Notes: a model not told the origin generated them from the sequence alone. 8,411 bases of DNA from Flavobacterium sp. (GCA_004296145.1 SEBM01000144.1:1-8411); one strand, 5' to 3'; positions 1 to 6,533 are shown, numbered from the stretch's first letter. Translations and numbers: made by a program.

Positions 1-31
1 CTTTTATTATTTTTTGTTTTGGAAATTTCAT
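1..31 (-). CDS. Possible start of a further minus-strand gene, cut by the window edge
   Basis: An ATG on the minus strand at 31-29 opens a frame that stays open to the edge of the window and reads MKFPKQKIIK. It begins 20 nt after the radA stop codon, a spacing that would fit another gene in the same transcript. Only ten codons are visible and the region is very A+T-rich, so chance is a real alternative. No function can be assigned. Confidence 0.3.
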   Translation of the reverse strand, partial: MKFPKQKIIK

Positions 32-51
32 AAAGTAGATTTATAAAAAGA

Positions 52-1413
52 TTAACCGAACAAAATGCTGGCTACATCTTCAATTTTAGCCACAAGTTCG
101 ATTTTAATTCCTGTGTTTTTTAAAGCAATTTTATTGTATTTGGACACAAAAATAGTATTGAATCCTAGTTTTTCGGCTTCCTGAATTCTCTGGTCAACGC
201 GGTTTACAGGGCGAATCTCGCCGGATAATCCAACTTCGCCCGCAAAGCAAAATCCTTTCGTTACCGGAATATCTTCGTTTGATGATAAAATGGCTGCAAC
301 AACCGCTAAATCAATCGCCGGATCATCAACAGAAATTCCGCCGGTAATATTTAAGAAAACGTCTTTTGCGCCTAAGCGAAATCCGGCTCTTTTTTCTAAA
401 ACAGCCAAAATCATATTTAATCTTTTGGCGTTATAACCGGTTGTGCTTCGTTGTGGAGTTCCGTAAACGGCTGTACTTACAAGCGATTGAATTTCTATCA
501 TCAACGGGCGCATGCCTTCCATTGTTGTGGCAATCGCTGTACCGGACATTTCTTCGTCCTTATGCGATATTAATATTTCTGACGGATTGCTTACTTCACG
601 CAGACCGCTCCCAAGCATTTCATAAATTCCAAGCTCAGCCGTAGAACCAAAACGGTTTTTTAACGAACGTAAAATTCGGTAAACATGGTTTCGGTCACCT
701 TCAAACTGTAAAACGGTATCAACCATATGTTCCAAAATCTTTGGGCCGGCGATGTTTCCGTCTTTGGTGATATGTCCAATCAATATAACCGGAATATTAC
801 TTTCTTTAGCAAATTTGATAAGTTCGGCTGTTGTTTCCCTGATTTGAGAAATACTTCCGGCTGTTGATTCGATATAGTCGGTATGCAAAGTCTGAATCGA
901 ATCTATGATTACGATTTCAGGCTGAATAGTTTCAATTTGTTTGAATATGTTTTGCGTTTTTGTTTCTGTCAGGATATAACAATTGTCGCTGTTTGGCGTA
1001 ATCCTTTCAGCACGCATTTTGATTTGTTTCTGACTTTCCTCGCCCGAAACATAAAGTGTTTTATAAGGAAGCTTTAATGAAATCTGTAATAAAAGTGTAC
1101 TTTTTCCAATTCCGGGTTCACCGCCCAAAAGGGTCAAAGATCCGGGAACAATTCCACCGCCCAAAACACGATTTAGCTCGCCATCGGTTGTGTCCATGCG
1201 AACTTCCTGAGCCGAATCAATTTCGTTGATTTTTAGTGGACGAGGTGCTTTTCCGGTTGGAGTAGGTTCACTTTTCCAGGCAACTTTTTCCTGCTTCTGA
1301 ATAATTTCTTCCGCAATAGTATTCCATTCTTTGCAGGCATTGCATTGCCCTTGCCATTTGGCATATTGAGTTCCGCAATTTTGACAAAAAAAGGAAGTTT
1401 TAACTTTTGACAT
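52..1413 (-). CDS. radA: DNA repair protein RadA (Sms)
   Basis: RadA is a cytosolic RecA-like ATPase that helps process branched intermediates in homologous recombination and repair. The 453-residue protein is full-length for the family (E. coli RadA is about 460). In order it has a four-cysteine zinc finger (C10, C13, C24, C27), a Walker A motif GEPGIGKST at 98-106 with K104, a Walker B strand ending at D171 (EIVIID), the RadA signature KNRFG at 252-256, and a C-terminal Lon-protease-like domain from about 285 to the end. That last domain is structural in RadA rather than proteolytic. The ATG lies 3 nt after the stop codon of the upstream esterase-like gene, and the zinc finger begins at residue 10, so the start is well supported. 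No promoter is visible in the 3-nt gap, so it is probably co-transcribed and perhaps translationally coupled with the upstream gene. Nothing in the protein looks degenerate. Confidence 0.97.
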   Translation of the reverse strand: MSKVKTSFFCQNCGTQYAKWQGQCNACKEWNTIAEEIIQKQEKVAWKSEPTPTGKAPRPLKINEIDSAQEVRMDTTDGELNRVLGGGIVPGSLTLLGGEPGIGKSTLLLQISLKLPYKTLYVSGEESQKQIKMRAERITPNSDNCYILTETKTQNIFKQIETIQPEIVIIDSIQTLHTDYIESTAGSISQIRETTAELIKFAKESNIPVILIGHITKDGNIAGPKILEHMVDTVLQFEGDRNHVYRILRSLKNRFGSTAELGIYEMLGSGLREVSNPSEILISHKDEEMSGTAIATTMEGMRPLMIEIQSLVSTAVYGTPQRSTTGYNAKRLNMILAVLEKRAGFRLGAKDVFLNITGGISVDDPAIDLAVVAAILSSNEDIPVTKGFCFAGEVGLSGEIRPVNRVDQRIQEAEKLGFNTIFVSKYNKIALKNTGIKIELVAKIEDVASILFG

Positions 1414-1416
1414 TAT

Positions 1417-2568
1417 TTATGGTTTTTTTGCAAGCGTATTCATCTGATCGATTTTTTCATACATCAAATCTTTGTTCAAATCGCCAATTGGCTCCATTTG
1501 CGAAGCATTTTGATATTTTTTAGAAGCTCTTTTTGGGTCTCCCATTTTTTCATACATCAATCCTAGTTCATATTCTCCCAACATGGCTTTTGGATAATTC
1601 ACATTTCCAATTTCAGCCATTTTACCTAATTCATCATAAGCGTTCTTTTTCAGGATGATGTTTTCAATTACTTTAAAATCACTCATCCTAACCGGAATCT
1701 GAACACCTAAAACTTTAGACATCGTGTTGTATTTGTTTTCCAGATAATCTGCATAACCTGTTTCAAGAACAGCAATTTTATCATTGTACTCCGCTGAGTT
1801 TATAGGTCTGTAAGCCTCAAAAATATGATACAATGCATTTGGTATAGAAGGCAGTACTTCTGTATAATGCGTTGTATTTTTAAAATTGTCGAATTTATAA
1901 TTTACCAAAGGATTGTTGGCAATTTTAATATTGCTGTCCAGTTTCTCAATTGGTTCTTTTATTTTTTTGATATCCCCATCACTAACAGAAAGATAGTAAA
2001 AGAATGGTTCCTGTATTTTTGCAAATTTCTCCGGAATTCTTACTTCCATTTTTGGAGCTAGTTCAGGACTCAGACAGATGTAACCATTAAATAACGGAAC
2101 TTCTTTATATAAATAAAAATTAATAAAACTTGCCGTTATATCGTGACCTGCAATAACTCTGAATGGTGAAGTGCGATATTTTTTTTCAATGTATGGAACT
2201 AATTCAGCACCTACAAATTCAAAAAATTCAGCTCCTTTTTCAAAAGGCAATCCTGTATTCTGATCAATTGTTGAATCATCATAACGTTCTCCGTCTTTGT
2301 TTTGATGAATACCAATAACGATCATTTCCGGCAAATCATCCCAATACGCTCCATAACTTAGTGCTCCCGAAAATGGATCAAATAAATAATCTCCGTCTAA
2401 TAAATATAAAACAGGATATTTTTTTTCAGGATTTGCTTCATAAGAGGCTGGTAGTCCTATTGTTATTCTTCTTTCTTCTCCAAGTTTCTCAGATTTTATG
2501 TTGTCGAATTTTTTTTGGGAAAATGCAGAAATTGAAATTAGAATAAATAGTAGGTAAACTTTTTTCAT
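1417..2568 (-). CDS. Secreted esterase-fold (alpha/beta hydrolase) protein with an atypical nucleophile site
   Basis: This 383-residue protein resembles the putative esterase family (PF00756, the esterase D/Fes type). It begins with a signal peptide: KK, a hydrophobic stretch at about 4-16, and a likely cleavage at AFS|Q after residue 17. It should therefore be periplasmic or exported. The fold shows in the strand and turn YPVLYLLDGDYLF at 51-63 and in the elbow VIAGHDITAS at 138-147. The family normally has G-x-S-x-G at that elbow, but here the central residue is D143 (codon GAT). A histidine in the expected place, H234 in THYTEVLPSI, is kept. The last ~60 residues (about 325-360) resemble a single tetratricopeptide-like helix pair. 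Whether it is a hydrolase, an Asp-nucleophile enzyme or an inactive binding protein cannot be told from sequence. It lies directly upstream of radA with a 3-nt gap and downstream of a 198-bp gap. The substrate is unknown. Confidence 0.82.
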   Translation of the reverse strand: MKKVYLLFILISISAFSQKKFDNIKSEKLGEERRITIGLPASYEANPEKKYPVLYLLDGDYLFDPFSGALSYGAYWDDLPEMIVIGIHQNKDGERYDDSTIDQNTGLPFEKGAEFFEFVGAELVPYIEKKYRTSPFRVIAGHDITASFINFYLYKEVPLFNGYICLSPELAPKMEVRIPEKFAKIQEPFFYYLSVSDGDIKKIKEPIEKLDSNIKIANNPLVNYKFDNFKNTTHYTEVLPSIPNALYHIFEAYRPINSAEYNDKIAVLETGYADYLENKYNTMSKVLGVQIPVRMSDFKVIENIILKKNAYDELGKMAEIGNVNYPKAMLGEYELGLMYEKMGDPKRASKKYQNASQMEPIGDLNKDLMYEKIDQMNTLAKKP

Positions 2569-2672
2569 GATTTGTGGTATTTCAGTGAATTAAAAAGTAT
2601 TGGAAATAGTGTAGCAATATAACACTTTATTTGCTTTTTTATTATTTTGGAATTTTAAAAAAAGCAATGTAA

Positions 2673-2705
2673 TTTTTGCCGGATTTACTTTCGTAAAGGC
2701 AAAAA
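2673..2705 (-). repeat. Strong stem-loop with a GNRA-type tetraloop
   Basis: Read on the minus strand, TTTTTGCC (2705-2698) pairs with GGCAAAAA (2680-2673). Inside it TTTAC pairs with GTAAA around a GAAA loop, with a 3-nt bulge (TCC) on the distal side. This gives 13 base pairs and a C(GAAA)G tetraloop, which is a stable RNA motif. It lies directly downstream of the panCD terminator and shares its T-tract. It may protect or define the panCD 3' end, or act in the leader of the next gene. Confidence 0.6.
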
Positions 2706-2736
2706 AAAATCTGATCCGACAAAACAAATCATCAGA
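2701..2736 (-). terminator. Probable intrinsic terminator of the panC-panD transcript
   Basis: About 30 nt after the panD stop codon, the minus strand reads TCTGAT (2736-2731), a 15-nt loop and ATCAGA (2715-2710), followed at once by nine T residues (2709-2701). A further GA/TC pairing inside the loop is possible with a GG bulge. The stem is short and not very G+C-rich, but its position and clean T-tract fit rho-independent termination of leftward transcription. The opposite strand has an A-tract in front of the stem, so it would not terminate rightward. Confidence 0.6.
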
Positions 2737-2766
2737 GGAAAATAAATAAAAAGGAAACGAGAAGTT

Positions 2767-3117
2767 TTAAGTTAACGAATTATCGTTTTCATTAGGGAAT
2801 ATAATCCATGGTTTGAAGGTTTTAGCTTCTTCAAATTCCAGGGTTGCATATGATATAATGATGATGATATCGTCTTTTTGAACTTTTCTTGCTGCAGGAC
2901 CGTTCAGGGTAATTTCTCCCGAATTTTTTTCTCCCTTAATAGCATAAGTTTCAAAGCGTTCGCCATTATTAATGTTTACAATAGATACTTTTTCACCTTC
3001 AATAATATTAGAGGCTTCCAGTAAAGTTTCGTCGATAGTAATACTGCCAATATAATTTAAATCAGCGCCTGTTACTTTTACACGATGAATTTTTGATTTT
3101 ATAACTTGAATTTGCAT
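2767..3117 (-). CDS. panD: Aspartate 1-decarboxylase
   Basis: PanD decarboxylates L-aspartate to beta-alanine in the cytosol, supplying one half of pantothenate. The 116-residue proenzyme aligns along its length with E. coli PanD (126 residues). It keeps the self-cleavage site G24-S25, where Ser25 becomes the pyruvoyl cofactor. It also keeps K9, the HRVKVT segment at 11-16, the RFETYAIKG segment with R54, T57 and Y58, and N72 followed by GPAA (GAAA in E. coli). The gene starts 14 nt after the panC stop codon on the same strand, as expected for a two-gene pantothenate operon. The 14-nt gap also contains a TACCTTTG box, so an additional promoter is possible. Translation ends shortly before a probable terminator. 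Assignment is secure; no separate maturation factor (PanM/PanZ) is seen in the window. Confidence 0.97.
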   Translation of the reverse strand: MQIQVIKSKIHRVKVTGADLNYIGSITIDETLLEASNIIEGEKVSIVNINNGERFETYAIKGEKNSGEITLNGPAARKVQKDDIIIIISYATLEFEEAKTFKPWIIFPNENDNSLT

Positions 3118-3121
3118 GTTG

Positions 3122-3154
3122 CAAAGGTAAATTAATTAAATGAAATGGTGTCAA
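3122..3154 (-). promoter_or_regulatory. Possible Bacteroidota-type promoter immediately upstream of panD
   Basis: On the minus strand TACCTTTG (3129-3122) is a perfect match to the Bacteroidota -7 box TAnnTTTG. A TTG (3154-3152) lies 22 nt upstream, inside the known range for the -33 element. The box ends only 4 nt before the panD ATG, so a transcript from it would be leaderless or nearly so. The pattern is short and could be chance. Confidence 0.35.
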
Positions 3155-4010
3155 TCAGTCTTATAGAATTAACAAATACTGCTATAAATGCGCGGTACTT
3201 TTTGTCGTTACTTTTGTGATCGATAGATAATAATGTGGATTCGTCAGCAATGACAAAATATTCGAGCTCAAATTTTTCGTTGTCTTTAAAAGAATTTTTA
3301 ACAAATTCGATTGTTTCTTCCGGAGTATTTGTCTTAAAAATTTCTTTTGCTTCGGTCAAAGTTTTATAAATTATAGAAGCTTCTTTTCTTTCTTCCGGAG
3401 TTAAGCGCTCATTGCGTGAACTCATTGCAAGTTCATTTTCTTCTCTAAAAATAGGGCAGCCTACAATATTTACCGGTAAATTATTTTTTTCTACCAGTTT
3501 TTTGACAATTTGTAATTGCTGAAAATCTTTCTCTCCAAAATAAGCATTTGTAGGAGTTACAATTTCAAAAAGACGTTTTACAATCGTTCCGACACCATTA
3601 AAATGTCCCGGTCTGAATTTTCCTTCCATTTGATTTTCCAATCCGTCAAAATCAAAATCCTGCGAAACAGTTTCTCCTTCATAAATATCTTCTACAGATG
3701 GAGCGTACAAAATCATTTTGTCGCTCAGCACACGCATTTTCTTTACATCTTCTTCTAGTGTTCTTGGGTATTTTGCAAGATCTTCAGGGTTATTAAATTG
3801 AGTTGGATTTACGAAAATACTAACTACAGTATCGTCGTTTTCTTTAAGAGATCTTTGCATTAAAGCCAGATGCCCCTGGTGTAAAGCGCCCATTGTTGGA
3901 ACAAACCCGATGGTCGAATTTGCGGTTTTGATAGTTTTTAAATAAGCTATCAAAGCTACTTTACCGTAGAAAATATGCATGGCGGTATTATTAAAATTTA
4001 GTGCAAACAT
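3132..4010 (-). CDS. panC: Pantoate--beta-alanine ligase (pantothenate synthetase)
   Basis: PanC joins pantoate and beta-alanine using ATP, via a pantoyl-adenylate, to make pantothenate in the cytosol. Visible motifs, numbered from the first ATG, are PTMGALHQGH (38-47, the nucleotide-binding HxGH), FVNPTQF (66-72), FRPGHFNGV (132-140), YFGEKDFQQLQIV (157-169) and the KMSKS-like loop LAMSSRN (194-200). The first ATG gives 292 residues. The second, at 3980-3978 (M11, MHIFYGK), gives 282, closer to the usual length (E. coli 283), and the family normally starts only a few residues before this strand. I therefore favour 3980 as the true start. A TATGTTTG box over the first ATG, if it is a -7 element, would also exclude that start. 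panD follows after 14 nt. The panB gene of the same pathway is not in the window. Confidence 0.96.
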   Translation of the reverse strand: MFALNFNNTAMHIFYGKVALIAYLKTIKTANSTIGFVPTMGALHQGHLALMQRSLKENDDTVVSIFVNPTQFNNPEDLAKYPRTLEEDVKKMRVLSDKMILYAPSVEDIYEGETVSQDFDFDGLENQMEGKFRPGHFNGVGTIVKRLFEIVTPTNAYFGEKDFQQLQIVKKLVEKNNLPVNIVGCPIFREENELAMSSRNERLTPEERKEASIIYKTLTEAKEIFKTNTPEETIEFVKNSFKDNEKFELEYFVIADESTLLSIDHKSNDKKYRAFIAVFVNSIRLIDTISFN

Positions 4011-4011
4011 A
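4004..4011 (-). promoter_or_regulatory. Possible -7 box of the panC promoter
   Basis: The minus strand reads TATGTTTG here, a perfect TAnnTTTG match that overlaps the first candidate panC ATG. Transcription would begin a few bases further on, leaving a leader of roughly 20 nt before the second ATG at 3980. No clear TTG is seen at the -33 distance (ATG instead), so support is modest. Confidence 0.3.
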
Positions 4012-4018
4012 ATATATT

Positions 4019-4029
4019 AGTTAATAACT
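4019..4029. repeat. Palindrome between the divergent genes
   Basis: AGTTA and TAACT flank a single A, giving an 11-bp perfect inverted repeat in the centre of the divergent promoter region. It sits where it could overlap the -33 regions of both directions and so could be a small operator site. A+T-rich palindromes of this size also arise by chance. Confidence 0.3.
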
Positions 4030-4050
4030 GCATAAAATTTTGTAATTTTG
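4021..4050 (+). promoter_or_regulatory. Probable promoter of the GT5-like/DUF4270/glmS operon
   Basis: TAATTTTG at 4043-4050 is a perfect TAnnTTTG box of the Bacteroidota primary sigma factor. At the -33 distance (19 nt upstream) the sequence is TTA (4021-4023), one base from TTG. Transcription would begin near 4057, giving a leader of about 30 nt before the ATG at 4089. No comparable box precedes the next two genes on this strand. Confidence 0.5.
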
Positions 4051-4088
4051 CAACGTTTTTATTACCAAAAATTAAGTAAAATACTATT

Positions 4089-4895
4089 ATGAAAGATAAG
4101 AGGATATTATATGTATCATCTGAAGTCGTGCCTTATTTGGCAGAAAATGAGGTTTCTTTAATGTCTTACGACGTTCCTAAAATGATTAATGATCAGGGAG
4201 GTCAGATAAGAATTTTCATGCCAAGATATGGAAATATCAATGAAAGAAGACATCAGTTACACGAAGTAATTAGACTTTCAGGGATGAATTTGGTAGTGAA
4301 TGATTTAGATATGCCGTTGATTATTAAGGTAGCTTCAATTCCGAAAGAAAGAATTCAGGTTTATTTTATTGATAATGATGAATATTTTAAACGAAAAGCA
4401 ACTTTTGCCGACGAAGAAGGGGTTTTGTATCCTGACAATGATGAAAGAGCAATCTTTTTTGCAAAAGGAGTTGTAGAAACTGTAAAGAAATTAAATTGGG
4501 TACCTGATATTATTCACGTACACGGTTGGTTGGCGGCAATGCTTCCAATTTATATGAAACATTATTATAAAAACGAAGCTTTGTTTTCTGAAACCAAGAT
4601 CGTCACTTCTGTTTACGGACAGTCTTTTGATGAAAACTTAGATTTGGAAATGATCAACAAGGTGAAATTTGACGGTGTGCCACATGAATCAGTTGCCGAT
4701 CTTGAAACGCCGAATTATGAAAATATTCTTAAAGCGAGTATACTTCATTCAGACGGTGTTATTATTGCATCAGAGAACGTATCTCCAAGTTTAACAAAAT
4801 TTATAGAATCTTCAGGAAAACCTTTTTTACCTTTCGCCACGAAAGATGCATTCGCTGAAGCGTATACAAATTTCTATAAAAGTATAGGACTCTAA
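4089..4895 (+). CDS. Half-length glycogen/starch synthase-like protein (GT5 N-terminal domain only)
   Basis: The 268 residues match the N-terminal catalytic domain of glycogen and starch synthases (GT5, PF08323). The opening strand RILYVSSEVVPYLAE (5-19) aligns with the family start. DNDERAIFFAKG (116-127) and PDIIHVHGWLAAMLP (139-153) align with the family's conserved DxVHxHDW region. It differs from a working GlgA in three ways. The ADP-glucose-binding KTGGL motif after the first strand is replaced by AENEV (18-22). HDW is HGW. The whole C-terminal Rossmann half (GT1-like, about 200 residues) is absent. No remnant of that half lies downstream, since the next gene starts after 21 nt, so this is not a simple frameshift. 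Automatic annotation would probably call it glycogen synthase, but it is unlikely to make glycogen. A sugar-nucleotide-binding or regulatory role is possible. It leads a probable operon with the DUF4270 lipoprotein and glmS. Confidence 0.85.
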   Translation: MKDKRILYVSSEVVPYLAENEVSLMSYDVPKMINDQGGQIRIFMPRYGNINERRHQLHEVIRLSGMNLVVNDLDMPLIIKVASIPKERIQVYFIDNDEYFKRKATFADEEGVLYPDNDERAIFFAKGVVETVKKLNWVPDIIHVHGWLAAMLPIYMKHYYKNEALFSETKIVTSVYGQSFDENLDLEMINKVKFDGVPHESVADLETPNYENILKASILHSDGVIIASENVSPSLTKFIESSGKPFLPFATKDAFAEAYTNFYKSIGL

Positions 4896-4916
4896 ATTTT
4901 AACATTATTATAAAAC

Positions 4917-6533
4917 ATGTATAATACTTCTTTTTTTAAGAAAATTCTTTTATTAATACCAGTTGTTCTTTTATATTCTTGTGATAAAGATTTTAATGCT
5001 GTTGGTGATGAATTGATCGGAGACGATCATTTTGGACTTGAGTCTGAAAAGTATGATGTATTGGCATACAATCAGGAAGTAACTCCAGTTCAGTCAAATG
5101 GATTACCAGTTAATGCTTTAGGGATTTATGATGATGGTGTTTTTAGTGAACGAACTGCTAGTTATGCTACTCAGGTATCGCTTGCATCTTATGCTCCGTC
5201 AATTGGTGGTGAACCAGTTATTGAAAGCGTTACGTTAAATATACCCTATTTTAGTCATATCACAAGTACAGATGAGAATGGAAATAATACTTATGTATTA
5301 GATTCTATTTATGGTCCGGAAAATGGTAAGTTTAAATTAAGTGTTTATGTTTCAGGGGTACAGATGCGCTCATCTTATTTTGATAACGGTGCGCAGTTTA
5401 CACAGTTATATTATACAGATCAGAATACAGATTTTGACACTTATAAAGTTCCGGCGAATAATACGCCCGATGTCCGCTTAAATAATTCTTCAAATAAATT
5501 TGAAAATGACGAGTTCTTCTTCAATTCATTAGAATATACGGATGAAACTACAGATGCGGGAGGTACAAAGACAAAAACAAAAGTGGCGCCTGAAATGCGC
5601 CTAAACTTAGATAAATCTTTTTTTCAAACTAAAATTTTAAATGCAGACGCATCCAAACTTTCAGCTTCGGATGTTTTTCAGGAATATTTCAGAGGTTTGT
5701 ATTTTAAAGCGGAGAAACTGGGAGCGGGTTCAGGCAATATGGCTCTGATGGATTTTTCTAAAGGTAAAATTACTATAAAATACAAAGCAAAAACTGATAT
5801 TACTACCGACTTAGAAACAGTAAAAGAAGATAGAACTTTAGTTATTAATCTTACAGGAGCAAATGCTAATTTAACGCAGGATGTCAAAAAAACAGCTTAC
5901 CAAACAGCTCTGACATCGGCAAATGTAACACAAGGAGATGAATCACTTTATTTAAAAGGTGGTCAGGGATCACTTGCTGTAATTGAACTTAATGACTTTG
6001 GGTCTAAAATAAAAGATATAAAAGGTAAAGGTTGGTTGGTTAATGAAGCTAATCTGGTTTTTCATATTGATTCTGATAAAATTGCGGGTATTCCGAACAA
6101 AAATGCACGTATTCGTGAGGTAAAAAGAGTTTATTTATATGATTTGACAAACAATCTTCCAATTATTGATTATGCCGCAGACGGAAGTACAAGTATAACA
6201 ACTGATCGAAAAATGTCAAAAATCATTTATAGCGGAATCATAAATGTAGATGCTACCACTAAAAAAGGTACAACTTATAAAATCAGGCTGACTAATCACA
6301 TTCGAAATGTTATTAAGAATGCTGATGCAGTTAATGTAAAACTTGGTTTGGTTGTAACAGAAGATATAAATGTTTCAGCCACAAATAAATTGAAATTAAA
6401 AGGCAGCATTATTACAGATGCACCAAGAGCATCGGTTATGAGTCCGTTAGGAACAGTATTGTTTGGAGGTAAATCTACAGTTCCGGATAATAAAAGACTT
6501 AAGCTTGAAGTTTACTACACGAAACCAAATTAA
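4917..6533 (+). CDS. DUF4270 family lipoprotein, probably outer-membrane or surface-exposed
   Basis: The 538-residue protein begins with a lipoprotein signal: KK at 8-9, a hydrophobic run at 10-20 and the lipobox LYSC with C22 as the lipidated residue. The residues after it (DKDFN) are acidic and lysine-containing, like the lipoprotein export signals described in Flavobacteriia (such as QKDDE and SDDFE), which suggests transport to the cell surface. The body resembles the DUF4270 family (PF14092). Recognisable features are the early NALGIYDDGVFSERTASYATQ region (67-86), the strand NIPYFSHITSTDENGNNTYV (108-127) and the segment FQEYFRGLYFKAE (254-266). It looks beta-rich, and I see no type IX secretion C-terminal domain and no enzyme motif. 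I know of no established function. The start 21 nt after the GT5-like gene and end 9 nt before glmS suggest an operon. Confidence 0.87.
   Translation: MYNTSFFKKILLLIPVVLLYSCDKDFNAVGDELIGDDHFGLESEKYDVLAYNQEVTPVQSNGLPVNALGIYDDGVFSERTASYATQVSLASYAPSIGGEPVIESVTLNIPYFSHITSTDENGNNTYVLDSIYGPENGKFKLSVYVSGVQMRSSYFDNGAQFTQLYYTDQNTDFDTYKVPANNTPDVRLNNSSNKFENDEFFFNSLEYTDETTDAGGTKTKTKVAPEMRLNLDKSFFQTKILNADASKLSASDVFQEYFRGLYFKAEKLGAGSGNMALMDFSKGKITIKYKAKTDITTDLETVKEDRTLVINLTGANANLTQDVKKTAYQTALTSANVTQGDESLYLKGGQGSLAVIELNDFGSKIKDIKGKGWLVNEANLVFHIDSDKIAGIPNKNARIREVKRVYLYDLTNNLPIIDYAADGSTSITTDRKMSKIIYSGIINVDATTKKGTTYKIRLTNHIRNVIKNADAVNVKLGLVVTEDINVSATNKLKLKGSIITDAPRASVMSPLGTVLFGGKSTVPDNKRLKLEVYYTKPN

Larger units (their letters stand above)
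2569..2766. other. Intergenic region between panD and the esterase-like gene
   Basis: These 198 bases hold no convincing gene on either strand. They contain the probable panCD terminator (2701-2736), an adjacent tetraloop hairpin (2673-2705), and a small inverted repeat AGTGT/ACACT (2608-2612 and 2622-2626) in what would be the leader of the esterase-like gene. The esterase-like gene probably has its own promoter here, but I found no perfect TAnnTTTG box on the minus strand. The closest are TATATTGC and TACATTGC, which match poorly. Confidence 0.7.

Noticed and set aside
284..560. Lon-type protease activity in the C-terminal part of RadA
   Set aside because: The Lon-like domain is a normal structural part of RadA proteins and is not a separate protease or a fusion.
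2350..2365. ALSYG (residues 69-73 of the esterase-like protein) as the catalytic serine motif
   Set aside because: It lies just after the LLDGD turn, well before the nucleophile elbow, and does not sit between a strand and helix as the elbow requires. GHDITAS at 141-147 is the elbow.
2664..2679. GCAATGTAATTTTTGC as a regulatory palindrome
   Set aside because: Only the outer four bases pair perfectly, and the A+T-rich background makes such partial palindromes common.
4089..4895. Functional glycogen synthase (glgA)
   Set aside because: The C-terminal half and the KTGGL motif are both missing, and no remnant of the second half lies in any frame downstream, so neither an intact enzyme nor a frameshifted one is supported.
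5678..5887. Open frame on the minus strand inside the DUF4270 gene
   Set aside because: It lies wholly within a convincing gene on the other strand, has no recognisable domain and no promoter, and is best explained as an antisense shadow. The same applies to the other short frames opposite radA, the esterase-like gene, panC and glmS.
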